DNA from: Verrucomicrobiota bacterium
GTDB taxonomy: Bacteria > Verrucomicrobiota > Verrucomicrobiia > Chthoniobacterales > UBA10450
DNA length: 21,822 nt
NCBI GenBank assembly: GCA_003219945.1
Contig: QHQV01000255.1
Location: 1 to 21,822 of the forward strand
Direction of reading: 5' to 3'
The position numbers and the translations under genes were made by a program. Positions 15,982 through 21,822 of the stretch are shown here, piece by piece (within the stretch, counting starts at the first letter, position 1; each line of letters begins with the position of its first letter). Below the pieces are notes generated by a model. The model saw nothing but the letters and a program-made list of their open reading frames with translations. It did not search any database and was not told the origin of the DNA.

Positions 15982-17277
15982 TTACTCCAACCCGAGCGCC
16001 TTGAAAGTCGCGTCGAGGTGTTTGAAATGAATATCGAGCGAGCAGAGGCGATCGATTTCTTCTGGTGAAAGGCGGGCGGCGATTTCGGGTTCGCCTTTCG
16101 CGTTTTCGGCAAATGTCCCGTCGCCTTTCCACGTTTTCATGGCGGCGCGTTGCACAGCTTCATATGCGTTTTTGCGCTCTGTGCCTGCGCGCGTGAGCGC
16201 GAGCAGAATAGACTGGCTGAAATACAGGCCCTTGGTTAGCGCGAGGTTTTCCGTCATTCGATCCGGATAGACCTGCAATTTTTCGACGACATCGCACAAT
16301 TTCGCGAGCATGTAATCGAGCAGGATGCATGAGTCCGGCAGAATAATCCGTTCGGCGCTCGAGTGACTGATGTCGCGCTCGTGCCACAACGCCACGTTCT
16401 CCAACGCAACGACGGCATTCCCACGAATTACGCGGGCTAATCCGCTCAACCGCTCGTTTGTGATCGGGTTGCGTTTGTGCGGCATGGCGGAGCTGCCTTT
16501 CTGGCCTTCGCCGAAAAATTCTTCTACTTCGAGCACTTCAGTCCGCTGGAGATGGCGAAATTCCGTCGCCCAGCGGTCGATGCTCGACGCGATCACGGCG
16601 AGAGTGGTCATAAATTCTGCGTGTCGGTCGCGCTGCACGATTTGCGTCGAAAGCTTCGCGGGTTTCAATCCGAGCCTTTCGCATACCGCACGCTCGATTT
16701 TTGGATCGATGTGCGCATGCGTGCCCACCGCGCCACTGATTTTGCCAACGCGAATACGCTCTCGGGTTTCGGTCAGGCGCTCGACAGCGCGACCGAATTC
16801 GTCATACATCAGCGCGAGCTTTAATCCAAACGTGATCGGCTCAGCGTGGACACCGTGGCTGCGACCGATCATCGGCGTCATTTTGTACCGACGGGCCTGG
16901 TCTCCAATTACGCTTCGAAGTGCTTCGAGATCATCGAGAAGGATTTGGCACGACTCGTTCAGTTGCGCCGCGAGCGTCGTGTCCAGAATGTCCGATGAAG
17001 TCAGCCCCTGGTGAATCCAGCGCGACGCCGGTCCGACTGATTCGGCTACATTTTCCAGAAAAGCGATAACGTCGTGGTTCGTTCGTTTTTCGATTTCGAG
17101 GATCTTGGGTATCGAAAACCGCGCCCGTTTTCGAATCTCAGCAGCGTCTTTTTTCGGAATCTGGCAAAGTTCTGCCATCGCCTCGCAGGCGAGCACTTCG
17201 ATTTCCAGCCAGATTTCAAACTTTCGTTGGTCCGACCAGATTTTGCTCATCTCCGGCCGGGAATAACGGTCGATCAC
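15982..17277 (-). CDS. purB: Adenylosuccinate lyase
   Basis: The 431-residue product starts MIDRYSRPEMSKIW, the standard PurB N-terminus of the B. subtilis type. It contains HQGLTSSDILDT (89-100), the catalytic-acid loop GRSHGVHAEP with His141, QRDRHAEF, and the fumarase/aspartase-superfamily signature GSSAMPHKRNP (261-271) with the catalytic serine loop. It acts twice in purine synthesis, on SAICAR and on adenylosuccinate. The start is GTG at 17277; no in-frame ATG precedes it, and the family N-terminus begins exactly here. An out-of-frame ATG at 17288 opens a four-codon ORF whose TGA overlaps the GTG. The gene is monocistronic as far as can be seen, convergent with the export operon. Confidence 0.97.
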   Translation of the reverse strand: MIDRYSRPEMSKIWSDQRKFEIWLEIEVLACEAMAELCQIPKKDAAEIRKRARFSIPKILEIEKRTNHDVIAFLENVAESVGPASRWIHQGLTSSDILDTTLAAQLNESCQILLDDLEALRSVIGDQARRYKMTPMIGRSHGVHAEPITFGLKLALMYDEFGRAVERLTETRERIRVGKISGAVGTHAHIDPKIERAVCERLGLKPAKLSTQIVQRDRHAEFMTTLAVIASSIDRWATEFRHLQRTEVLEVEEFFGEGQKGSSAMPHKRNPITNERLSGLARVIRGNAVVALENVALWHERDISHSSAERIILPDSCILLDYMLAKLCDVVEKLQVYPDRMTENLALTKGLYFSQSILLALTRAGTERKNAYEAVQRAAMKTWKGDGTFAENAKGEPEIAARLSPEEIDRLCSLDIHFKHLDATFKALGLE

Positions 17278-17383
17278 GCTGGGAACATAAAAGCGACCGC
17301 GGTGAGCGAAAAGCGTTTTCGTCCAGATTGGCCCAGGATTCAGCTGTCGCGTAGTCGGTTCACCGCATTTGCGTCAAAAGAAA

Positions 17384-17410
17384 GTCCGCTGAGGGACAGC
17401 GGACACTACA
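17384..17410 (-). repeat. REP-like hairpin with GTAG foot upstream of purB
   Basis: On the plus strand GTCCGCTG-AGGGA-CAGCGGAC (17384-17404) is an 8-bp perfect stem with a 5-nt loop, followed by A and CTACA (17406-17410). On the minus strand it reads TGTAG-T and then the hairpin. It lies in the gap between the small gene at 17450 and purB, about 107 nt upstream of the purB start. Confidence 0.8.
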
Positions 17411-17449
17411 GAATTACACGCTTATAGGATGAACTTTCCCCGGGCTTAG

Positions 17450-17611
17450 TCAGCAAACGCGGGCGCGCAGGAAGCGTCCGTTATCTTGCACACGTACCTT
17501 GCCGCTCGCCAGAAGGTCTGCGACCGCTGCCACCGTTTCTTTGCTGCTTCGCGTGCAGGAACTGACTGCCAGGATTAGATCACCGAGCGAAAGCCGAGCG
17601 CGGGGTTTCAT
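17450..17611 (-). CDS. Small basic protein of unknown function
   Basis: I do not recognise a named family. From ATG 17611 the product is 53 residues: MKPRARLSLGDLILAVSSCT, then SSKETVAAVADLLASGKVRV, ending GRFLRARVC. The pattern of a helix, a second helix and a short beta hairpin with a basic end could be a winged-helix-like fragment, but this is speculative. The frame is open further upstream to ATG 17704 (84 residues), and that extra part looks low in information, so the shorter start is preferred. No Shine-Dalgarno site is obvious for either. It is flanked by the purB-side GTAG hairpin and by a 280-nt gap before dedA on the same strand. The coherent C-terminal part makes it more likely real than chance. 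Confidence 0.5.
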   Translation of the reverse strand: MKPRARLSLGDLILAVSSCTRSSKETVAAVADLLASGKVRVQDNGRFLRARVC

Positions 17612-17704
17612 GATTTGGCGAAATTGGCGATTCCTTTTCATATGTTGGCCATTTCTATTCTGAGCAGGTCTAATGCCATGAGTGGTTGTGAATATTTCTT
17701 CCAT

Positions 17705-17892
17705 CGTCAGAGGTGAGTTATTCAGTCCTTCTCCACTTTAGAACTGACCGCAGAGCGACACTTTTGTTCAATTTTAAAACACGATTAAGACGCAAGCCGT
17801 TCAGCGCGCAACGGCTGCCAATCGTCAATTCTGAAAAGCGATGGCTGGCCAAGCCGGCATTCCCCGTGCCGCGTGCCCGCGTTGGCGCGACT
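17705..17892. other. Intergenic gap, no gene seen
   Basis: These 188 bases between the dedA stop and the upstream end of the small-gene frame hold no convincing gene. The only structure is GCGAC-TTCA-GTCGC (17887-17900), a 5-bp hairpin that overlaps the dedA stop codon and could act as a weak terminator or be a decayed repeat hairpin. Confidence 0.4.
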
Positions 17893-18531
17893 TCAGTCGC
17901 TTCGCTTTTTGTCTGTCAGACTGACCACCAGCAGATAAAGAACGGTGATCACGACGCATGCGATCACGATCGTGTGAAAATTACCGCTCTCCTTTACGGC
18001 TTTGATCAAAGCCGTCGCATCTTTCGACTCGATCATTTGACGTGTCAGCACTTTTTGGCCAAACCACGCCAGGACAGAACACCACAGTGCCGATCCGGCC
18101 AGGGTCATGATGCTGAATGTGACGAAATTCATCCGAATGATTCCAGCCGGAATAGAAATGACGTGCCGGATCACTGGCAAAAGGCGCGCAAAGAAAATGC
18201 CCCCTGCTTCGTACCGACGAACCCATCTTTCGGCACGATCTAGTTTATGCTCGCTGAGCAGAAAATAGCGCCCCCACCGAGCGATGAAGACTCGCCCAAG
18301 CCACAATGCAGCCCAATAGGTTGCCGTCGCCCCGAGCCACGAGCCGAACGTGCCCGCCGCGATGACACCGAACGTGTTTAGTTTCCCCTCCATAGCAAGA
18401 AATGCAGCAGGAGGAATAACGATCTCGCTGGGCACCGGGAAAATCGAGCTTTCCATCGCCATGAGCAAAATGATGCCCACATATCCCCACTGCTCGACCC
18501 ACTGAAACCATATTTGAACGAGATGATGCAT
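17893..18531 (-). CDS. DedA-family inner-membrane protein
   Basis: The 212-residue product has the DedA/SNARE-associated (VTT) layout: a re-entrant N-terminal motif MESSIFPVPSEIVIPPAAFL with Glu27 and Glu35, a glycine-rich helix (about 54-80), the basic loop, and FFARLLPVIRHVISIPAGIIRMN with Arg116, Pro119 and Arg122. Two C-terminal helices follow. The acidic residues and the RxxPxxR arginines are those known to be essential in characterised members. DedA proteins recycle lipid carriers such as undecaprenyl phosphate or flip phospholipids, and mutants have envelope and drug sensitivity defects; the substrate here is not known. It is divergent from the MsbA-like exporter with 122 nt between starts, which suits a role in envelope assembly. 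Confidence 0.93.
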   Translation of the reverse strand: MHHLVQIWFQWVEQWGYVGIILLMAMESSIFPVPSEIVIPPAAFLAMEGKLNTFGVIAAGTFGSWLGATATYWAALWLGRVFIARWGRYFLLSEHKLDRAERWVRRYEAGGIFFARLLPVIRHVISIPAGIIRMNFVTFSIMTLAGSALWCSVLAWFGQKVLTRQMIESKDATALIKAVKESGNFHTIVIACVVITVLYLLVVSLTDKKRSD

Positions 18532-18653
18532 ATTGTCACTCCGCGCCCTTCGACTACCCTCAGGGCAGCTCCGCCGAGAAATCTTCCGATCTCAAGTCGA
18601 ATGAATTCGCCCTAGTTCAGTCCAAAAACTAAAATCCGCAATTTGAAATTCAG
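18532..18653. promoter_or_regulatory. Divergent gap between dedA and the MsbA-like gene
   Basis: Promoters for both genes should lie here by orientation. The dedA-proximal part holds GCCCT...AGGGC (18545-18566), a 5-bp stem around CGACTACC, resembling the CCTTCGACT part of the repeat before kdsB. The part nearest the exporter is AT-rich (18620-18650) and could hold a -10 region, but no clear pair of boxes is seen. Confidence 0.35.
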
Positions 18654-20396
18654 ATGTCGATCTATCGGCGCGTCCTTCGTTACTACCAGCCGTTCTGGGG
18701 AAAAACGATACTCGGCCTGTTTCTATCGTTGATCGGCATTGGCCTGAATCTGCTCAAGCCGTGGCCGTTCAAAATCATTGTGGACGATTTCCTGCGGCCG
18801 ACGCCCGCTGACCGCGGCGATTGGCGCACTTGGATTCCCCTGCTCTGTCTCGCGCTGGTCGTTATCCAGTTTGCATGGGGAATCATTAACTGGATCACGA
18901 ACTATCTATTCGTGAAGATTGGCCTCCAAGCGCTGCTAAAGCTACGAACCGATCTGTACTCGCATCTCCAACGCCTCTCTCTTAAATTTCATGACGCACG
19001 GCGGTCTGCCGATTCTAGCTTTCGCGTCGCGTACGATTCGCAGTCGATACAAACGATCTACAACAAAGGTTTCACCAACATCTTCGCTTCGGTAATCGCG
19101 CTGATCGGCACATTCATCGTAATGCTGAGGCTCGACTGGGTGTTGACGCTGCTATCCCTCGCGATTGTGCCGCTGATCGTGGGCGCGATTTATCTCTTCG
19201 CGAGTCGGATTCGTAGTGAATCGACGTCGATTCAGGAACAGGAAAGCGCCGTCCTCGCGCAAGCGCAAGAAGGATTGAGCTCGATTCGGATGGTGCACGC
19301 GTTCGGGCGCGAAGATTTCGAAGTCCGGCAATTTCATCAGCAAGCGCAGCAGAGTTTGCAGGCGAACCTTCGCTTGACGCTGACGAACGTGAACAGCGCG
19401 CTGGTGATCAGCACACTCATGGTCATCGGAACCGCAGCGATGTACTACGTAGGAACTTTACATGTGCTTGCGGGCACCCTCAGCCTCGGTTCGCTGCTGG
19501 TGTTCAGCGCTTACCTCCTGATGCTGTATCAACCATTGGAATCGCTGACGTACACTGCCTGGGCAATGGAAGGGGCTACAGCCGGCGCGAAACGCTGCTT
19601 TGAAGTGTTGGATAGTCAGGACGACGTGCGCGACTCGCCAAATGCTGTCGATATTTCATCGGCTAAAGGCGCGATCGCGTTTCACATGGCAAATTTTGGT
19701 TACGCCGAAAGTCGAATCGTTTTACGCGATATCAATCTTTCCATCGCGCCGAATCAAATTGTCGGACTCGTGGGCGGCACGGGCGCCGGCAAGAGCACGC
19801 TGCTCAGCCTAGTGCCCCGCTTTTACGATCCTAGCACCGGCTCTGTGATGCTCGATGGTCGCGATGTCCGCGAGATTACGAAGAAATCTTTACGCGCTCA
19901 GATCGCCATCGTGCTCCAAGACACGCTACTTTTCTCAACCACCGTTCGTGAGAACATTGGCTATGGCCGACCCGATGCGACCGAGGAAGAGATTATCGAA
20001 GCAGCGCGTCGGGCGCAGGCCGACGAGTTTATTCAGCAAATGCCGCAGGGCTACGGCAGCCTCGTCGGCGAACGCGGCGGACATTTGAGCGTCGGCCAAC
20101 GTCAGCGCATCGGAATCGCGCGAGCATTTCTGAAAAACGCGCCGATTCTATTGCTGGACGAACCGACTTCGGCGCTCGACCCCAGCACCGAATCTGCCAT
20201 CATGGAAACCATCAAGGAACTAATGCGCGGCCGGACAACTTTGATTGCGACACATCGGCTGGCGACCATTCACAATCTCGACCAAATCATCGTGCTGGAT
20301 CACGGATGCATCATCGAGCAAGGCCTCGGTTCGGAACTTCTGGCCCGCGGCGGCGTGTACGCAAAACTTTATGCATCGGGAAAATTTCCGACGTAG
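18654..20396 (+). CDS. msbA-like: MsbA-like ABC exporter (fused permease-ATPase)
   Basis: The 580-residue half-transporter has six predicted helices in the first 310 residues and a C-terminal nucleotide-binding domain. Walker A is GGTGAGKST at 374-382, the Q-loop is IAIVLQDTLLFSTTVRENI, the signature is LSVGQRQR at about 478-485, Walker B is ILLLDEPTSALD and the H-loop is ATHRLAT. Length and order match MsbA and related lipid or glycolipid flippases, which act as homodimers in the inner membrane. MsbA moves lipid A-core; a peptide or drug exporter of the same family is possible. It is followed by an acyltransferase and a glycosyltransferase-like gene, which favours an LPS or glycolipid substrate. 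Its TAG stop at 20394-20396 touches the GTAG foot of the repeat pair that fills the next gap. Confidence 0.9.
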   Translation: MSIYRRVLRYYQPFWGKTILGLFLSLIGIGLNLLKPWPFKIIVDDFLRPTPADRGDWRTWIPLLCLALVVIQFAWGIINWITNYLFVKIGLQALLKLRTDLYSHLQRLSLKFHDARRSADSSFRVAYDSQSIQTIYNKGFTNIFASVIALIGTFIVMLRLDWVLTLLSLAIVPLIVGAIYLFASRIRSESTSIQEQESAVLAQAQEGLSSIRMVHAFGREDFEVRQFHQQAQQSLQANLRLTLTNVNSALVISTLMVIGTAAMYYVGTLHVLAGTLSLGSLLVFSAYLLMLYQPLESLTYTAWAMEGATAGAKRCFEVLDSQDDVRDSPNAVDISSAKGAIAFHMANFGYAESRIVLRDINLSIAPNQIVGLVGGTGAGKSTLLSLVPRFYDPSTGSVMLDGRDVREITKKSLRAQIAIVLQDTLLFSTTVRENIGYGRPDATEEEIIEAARRAQADEFIQQMPQGYGSLVGERGGHLSVGQRQRIGIARAFLKNAPILLLDEPTSALDPSTESAIMETIKELMRGRTTLIATHRLATIHNLDQIIVLDHGCIIEQGLGSELLARGGVYAKLYASGKFPT

Positions 20397-20452
20397 TAGC
20401 GCATGAGTCTTGCTTGTGCGTTTTGAATTCGCAACCAGGATGGTTGCGCTAC
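20396..20452. repeat. Inverted pair of GTAG hairpins (BIME-like) filling an intergenic gap
   Basis: The right unit on the minus strand reads GTAG-C (20452-20448), then GCAACC-ATCCT-GGTTGC, a 6-bp stem with a 5-nt loop. The left unit on the plus strand begins GTAGCGCA at 20396-20403 and closes with TGCG at 20417-20420, a more decayed stem. Both units face inward on GAATTC (20425-20430). GTAGCGCA is shared by the two outer ends. The pair occupies the whole interval between the MsbA-like stop (20396) and the acyltransferase start (20454). Confidence 0.82.
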
Positions 20453-20453
20453 C

Positions 20454-21080
20454 ATGAGCAACGTTAGAAACGATCGACGTGTCGAAGGCGATTGGTGGCC
20501 GGAGGCAATTCCGCCGAACGTCGACTTTGGCGACGGCTTTTATTGCGAGAGCGCGCAAATTTTTCGGAAGCTTCAAAGCAAAAAATCGCGCGCAGTCGTC
20601 ATCGGAAAACACGTTTCCTGTTACGCAGGGTGCTCATTTGCCATCGGCGATAATGGCCAATGCACTATCGGCGATTTCACGCTGCTCAATGGCGCCCTGA
20701 TTATGGCCGAAGACAGGATCGAGATCGGATCGTATTGTCTTGTTTCGTGGAACGTCGGCCTCGCCGATTCCGATTTTCATCCGCTGGAACCGGCGCAACG
20801 TCTGATCGACGCGCAAGCCCTGGCGCCGTATTTCAAAAATCGCCCGGGACGCCCCACATTGAAAACCGCGCCAGTGAAAATCTGCGACAATGTCTGGATC
20901 GGAATGAACGCTGTGATTTTGAAAGGCGTCACCATCGGCGAGAACTCAGTTGTCGCGGCGGGCTCAGTAGTCACAAAATCGGTCGAACCGAATGTCGTAG
21001 TGGCGGGCAATCCAGCGACAGTCGTCAAACAATTTGACCGCAGAGGTCACGGAGTCCGCAGAGATGAATTTCATTGTTAA
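20454..21080 (+). CDS. Hexapeptide-repeat (left-handed beta-helix) acyltransferase
   Basis: The 208-residue product has imperfect hexapeptide rungs from about residue 48 (VVIGKHVSCYAGCSFAIGDN, CTIGDFTLLNGALI, RIEIGSYCLVSWNVGL) and a later block (VKICDNVWIGMNAVILKGVT and IGENSVVAAGSVV). It ends in the usual VVAGNPATVVKQF. The loop DSDFHPLEP carries the candidate catalytic His. This is the WbbJ/colanic-acid acetyltransferase kind, which acetylates sugars with acetyl-CoA; the exact acceptor is unknown. Start ATG 20454 lies two bases after a repeat hairpin; the only Shine-Dalgarno-like AGGA (20437-20440) is in the loop of that hairpin, 13 nt upstream. The C-terminal tail DRRGHGVRR is encoded by three 9-bp repeat units at 21037-21063 and is probably not part of the folded enzyme. 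Confidence 0.88.
   Translation: MSNVRNDRRVEGDWWPEAIPPNVDFGDGFYCESAQIFRKLQSKKSRAVVIGKHVSCYAGCSFAIGDNGQCTIGDFTLLNGALIMAEDRIEIGSYCLVSWNVGLADSDFHPLEPAQRLIDAQALAPYFKNRPGRPTLKTAPVKICDNVWIGMNAVILKGVTIGENSVVAAGSVVTKSVEPNVVVAGNPATVVKQFDRRGHGVRRDEFHC
21037..21063 (+). repeat. Three 9-bp tandem units at the acyltransferase 3' end
   Basis: ACCGCAGAG, GTCACGGAG and TCCGCAGAG follow one another in frame and encode DRR-GHG-VRR. They sit just after the conserved VVKQF end of the acyltransferase fold and 15 nt before its stop codon. The CGCAGAG-type tandem resembles dispersed intergenic repeats seen in Verrucomicrobiota and other soil bacteria (from memory). Confidence 0.6.
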
Positions 21081-21104
21081 TCCTCTGCCCCCTCGACGGT
21101 AATA

Positions 21105-21822
21105 ATGAAACGCAAGCGCATTGTGGTGATGGGTTTCATGGGATCGATGCCGATCGCGGGCGTCGTCTGGCAACACATTCATTACGTCGTGGGACTGCAA
21201 CGGCTCGGGCACGACGTTTTCTACGTCGAAGATTCAGCGCGTCTTCCATACAATCCCGAGACGTCCGAAGTCACTGACGAGTTCGATTACGCGGCAAAAG
21301 TTCTCGCCCGGCTAGCGCGCGAGTTTGATTTCAAAGATCATTGGGCGTATTGCGCACGCTACTTGCCCGGCACTCCAACTGCCGGTATGTCGCTGAAAAA
21401 AATCCGGCAACTCTATCGAGATGCGGACGCCATCCTGAACGTTTGTGGCACGCAGGAATTCAACGACGACCTGCTCGTTTCCGATCGCATTTTTTATATC
21501 GAGAGCGACCCCGGTGTTGAACAAATCAAGATCGACAAAGGCGTAAAATCGACAGTCGAATATCTGCGACGGCACCACGCGCTTTTCACATTCGGCGAAA
21601 ACATCGGGACAAACAATTTTCCGGTTCCGCTGCATGGATTCAAATGGCTTTTCACGCGACAACCAGTGGTGACAGATCTTTGGAAAACAGCGGGTTCCCC
21701 TTCCCGCGCTGCCGTATTCACAACTGTAGCGAACTGGTCCACGAGCGGTTTGAAAGACATTGCCTGGCGCGGCAAAAAATATCTCTGGAGCAAGTCACGC
21801 GAATTTCTTCGGTTCATCGCCG
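21105..21822 (+). CDS. Glycosyltransferase-like protein, cut by right edge
   Basis: The frame opens at ATG 21105 and runs off the window after about 239 residues. The N-terminus IVVMGFMGSMPIAGVVWQHI followed by HYVVGLQRLGHDVFYVED has the glycine-rich strand-loop-helix and the GHDVFYVE second strand of a GT-B glycosyltransferase Rossmann domain. Later stretches (ADAILNVCGTQEF, DRIFYIESDPGVEQIKI, ALFTFGENIGTNNFPVPLHG) alternate strands and helices in the same way. The C-terminal sugar-nucleotide domain is outside the window, so the activity and donor cannot be named. It follows the acyltransferase by 24 nt on the same strand, forming a likely export-modification-glycosylation cluster with the MsbA-like exporter. 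I am confident it is a gene and moderately confident of the fold. Confidence 0.7.
   Translation, partial: MKRKRIVVMGFMGSMPIAGVVWQHIHYVVGLQRLGHDVFYVEDSARLPYNPETSEVTDEFDYAAKVLARLAREFDFKDHWAYCARYLPGTPTAGMSLKKIRQLYRDADAILNVCGTQEFNDDLLVSDRIFYIESDPGVEQIKIDKGVKSTVEYLRRHHALFTFGENIGTNNFPVPLHGFKWLFTRQPVVTDLWKTAGSPSRAAVFTTVANWSTSGLKDIAWRGKKYLWSKSREFLRFIA

Noticed and set aside
16370..17014. 214-codon plus-strand ORF
   Set aside because: Entirely antisense to purB; serine/arginine-rich shadow frame.
17713..18243. 176-codon plus-strand ORF
   Set aside because: Most of it is antisense to dedA, which has all conserved DedA motifs; the translation shows no protein family pattern.
1..21822. A defence island, toxin-antitoxin pair or prophage
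   Set aside because: No nuclease, methyltransferase, toxin or phage protein was recognised; the large genes are housekeeping or envelope genes apart from a few unknown proteins.

Overview
The window looks like a chromosomal segment of a Gram-negative soil bacterium, most plausibly a Verrucomicrobiota of the Chthoniobacterales/Spartobacteria type. This is inferred from the style of the proteins, the phoH/7TM-HD pair, the LPS-precursor genes and the abundance of small palindromic repeats; no rRNA or other marker gene is present to prove it. Every large ORF is intact apart from the two genes cut by the window edges. I see no tRNA, rRNA, CRISPR array, phage gene or transposase.

Layout. 1-3049 (minus): two secreted proteins of unknown function, then phoH and a 7TM-HD (PgpH-like) phosphodiesterase cut by the left edge. 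3216-7313 (plus): a tightly packed LPS inner-core precursor operon of heptose-7-phosphate kinase, GmhB phosphatase, KdsB and CTP synthase. 7377-8860 (minus): purE and a Sua5-type threonylcarbamoyl-AMP synthase, overlapping. 9086-10707 (plus): aroK and queG, overlapping. 10813-15622 (plus): a MacAB-like efflux or envelope export system of adaptor, ATPase and two separate permeases. 15623-15891 (plus): a small, probably frameshifted secreted-protein gene. 15982-17277 (minus): purB. 17450-18531 (minus): a small unknown protein and a DedA membrane protein. 18654-end (plus): an MsbA-like ABC exporter, a hexapeptide acyltransferase and a glycosyltransferase-like protein cut by the right edge, probably a surface-glycan cluster.

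Functionally the window is dominated by envelope assembly. Heptose and KDO activation is physically coupled to CTP supply, and there are MsbA-like export, surface-sugar modification, MacAB-like export and DedA genes. Around these sit purine synthesis (purE, purB), shikimate synthesis (aroK) and tRNA modification (Sua5 for t6A, QueG for queuosine).

The most unusual feature is a dispersed set of short hairpin repeats, several with the tetranucleotide GTAG at the foot of the stem, which is the hallmark of REP sequences mobilised by TnpA-REP (RAYT) Y1 transposases. At least seven GTAG-hairpin units of five stem types occur between 9.0 and 20.5 kb. Two lie inside open reading frames (aroK 3' end, queG), one forms an inverted pair filling a whole intergenic gap, and two sit inside larger composite elements with inverted TCATTAACA ends. 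Four of these loci, plus a different repeat before kdsB, end within a few bases of the start codon of the next gene. No RAYT gene lies in the window.
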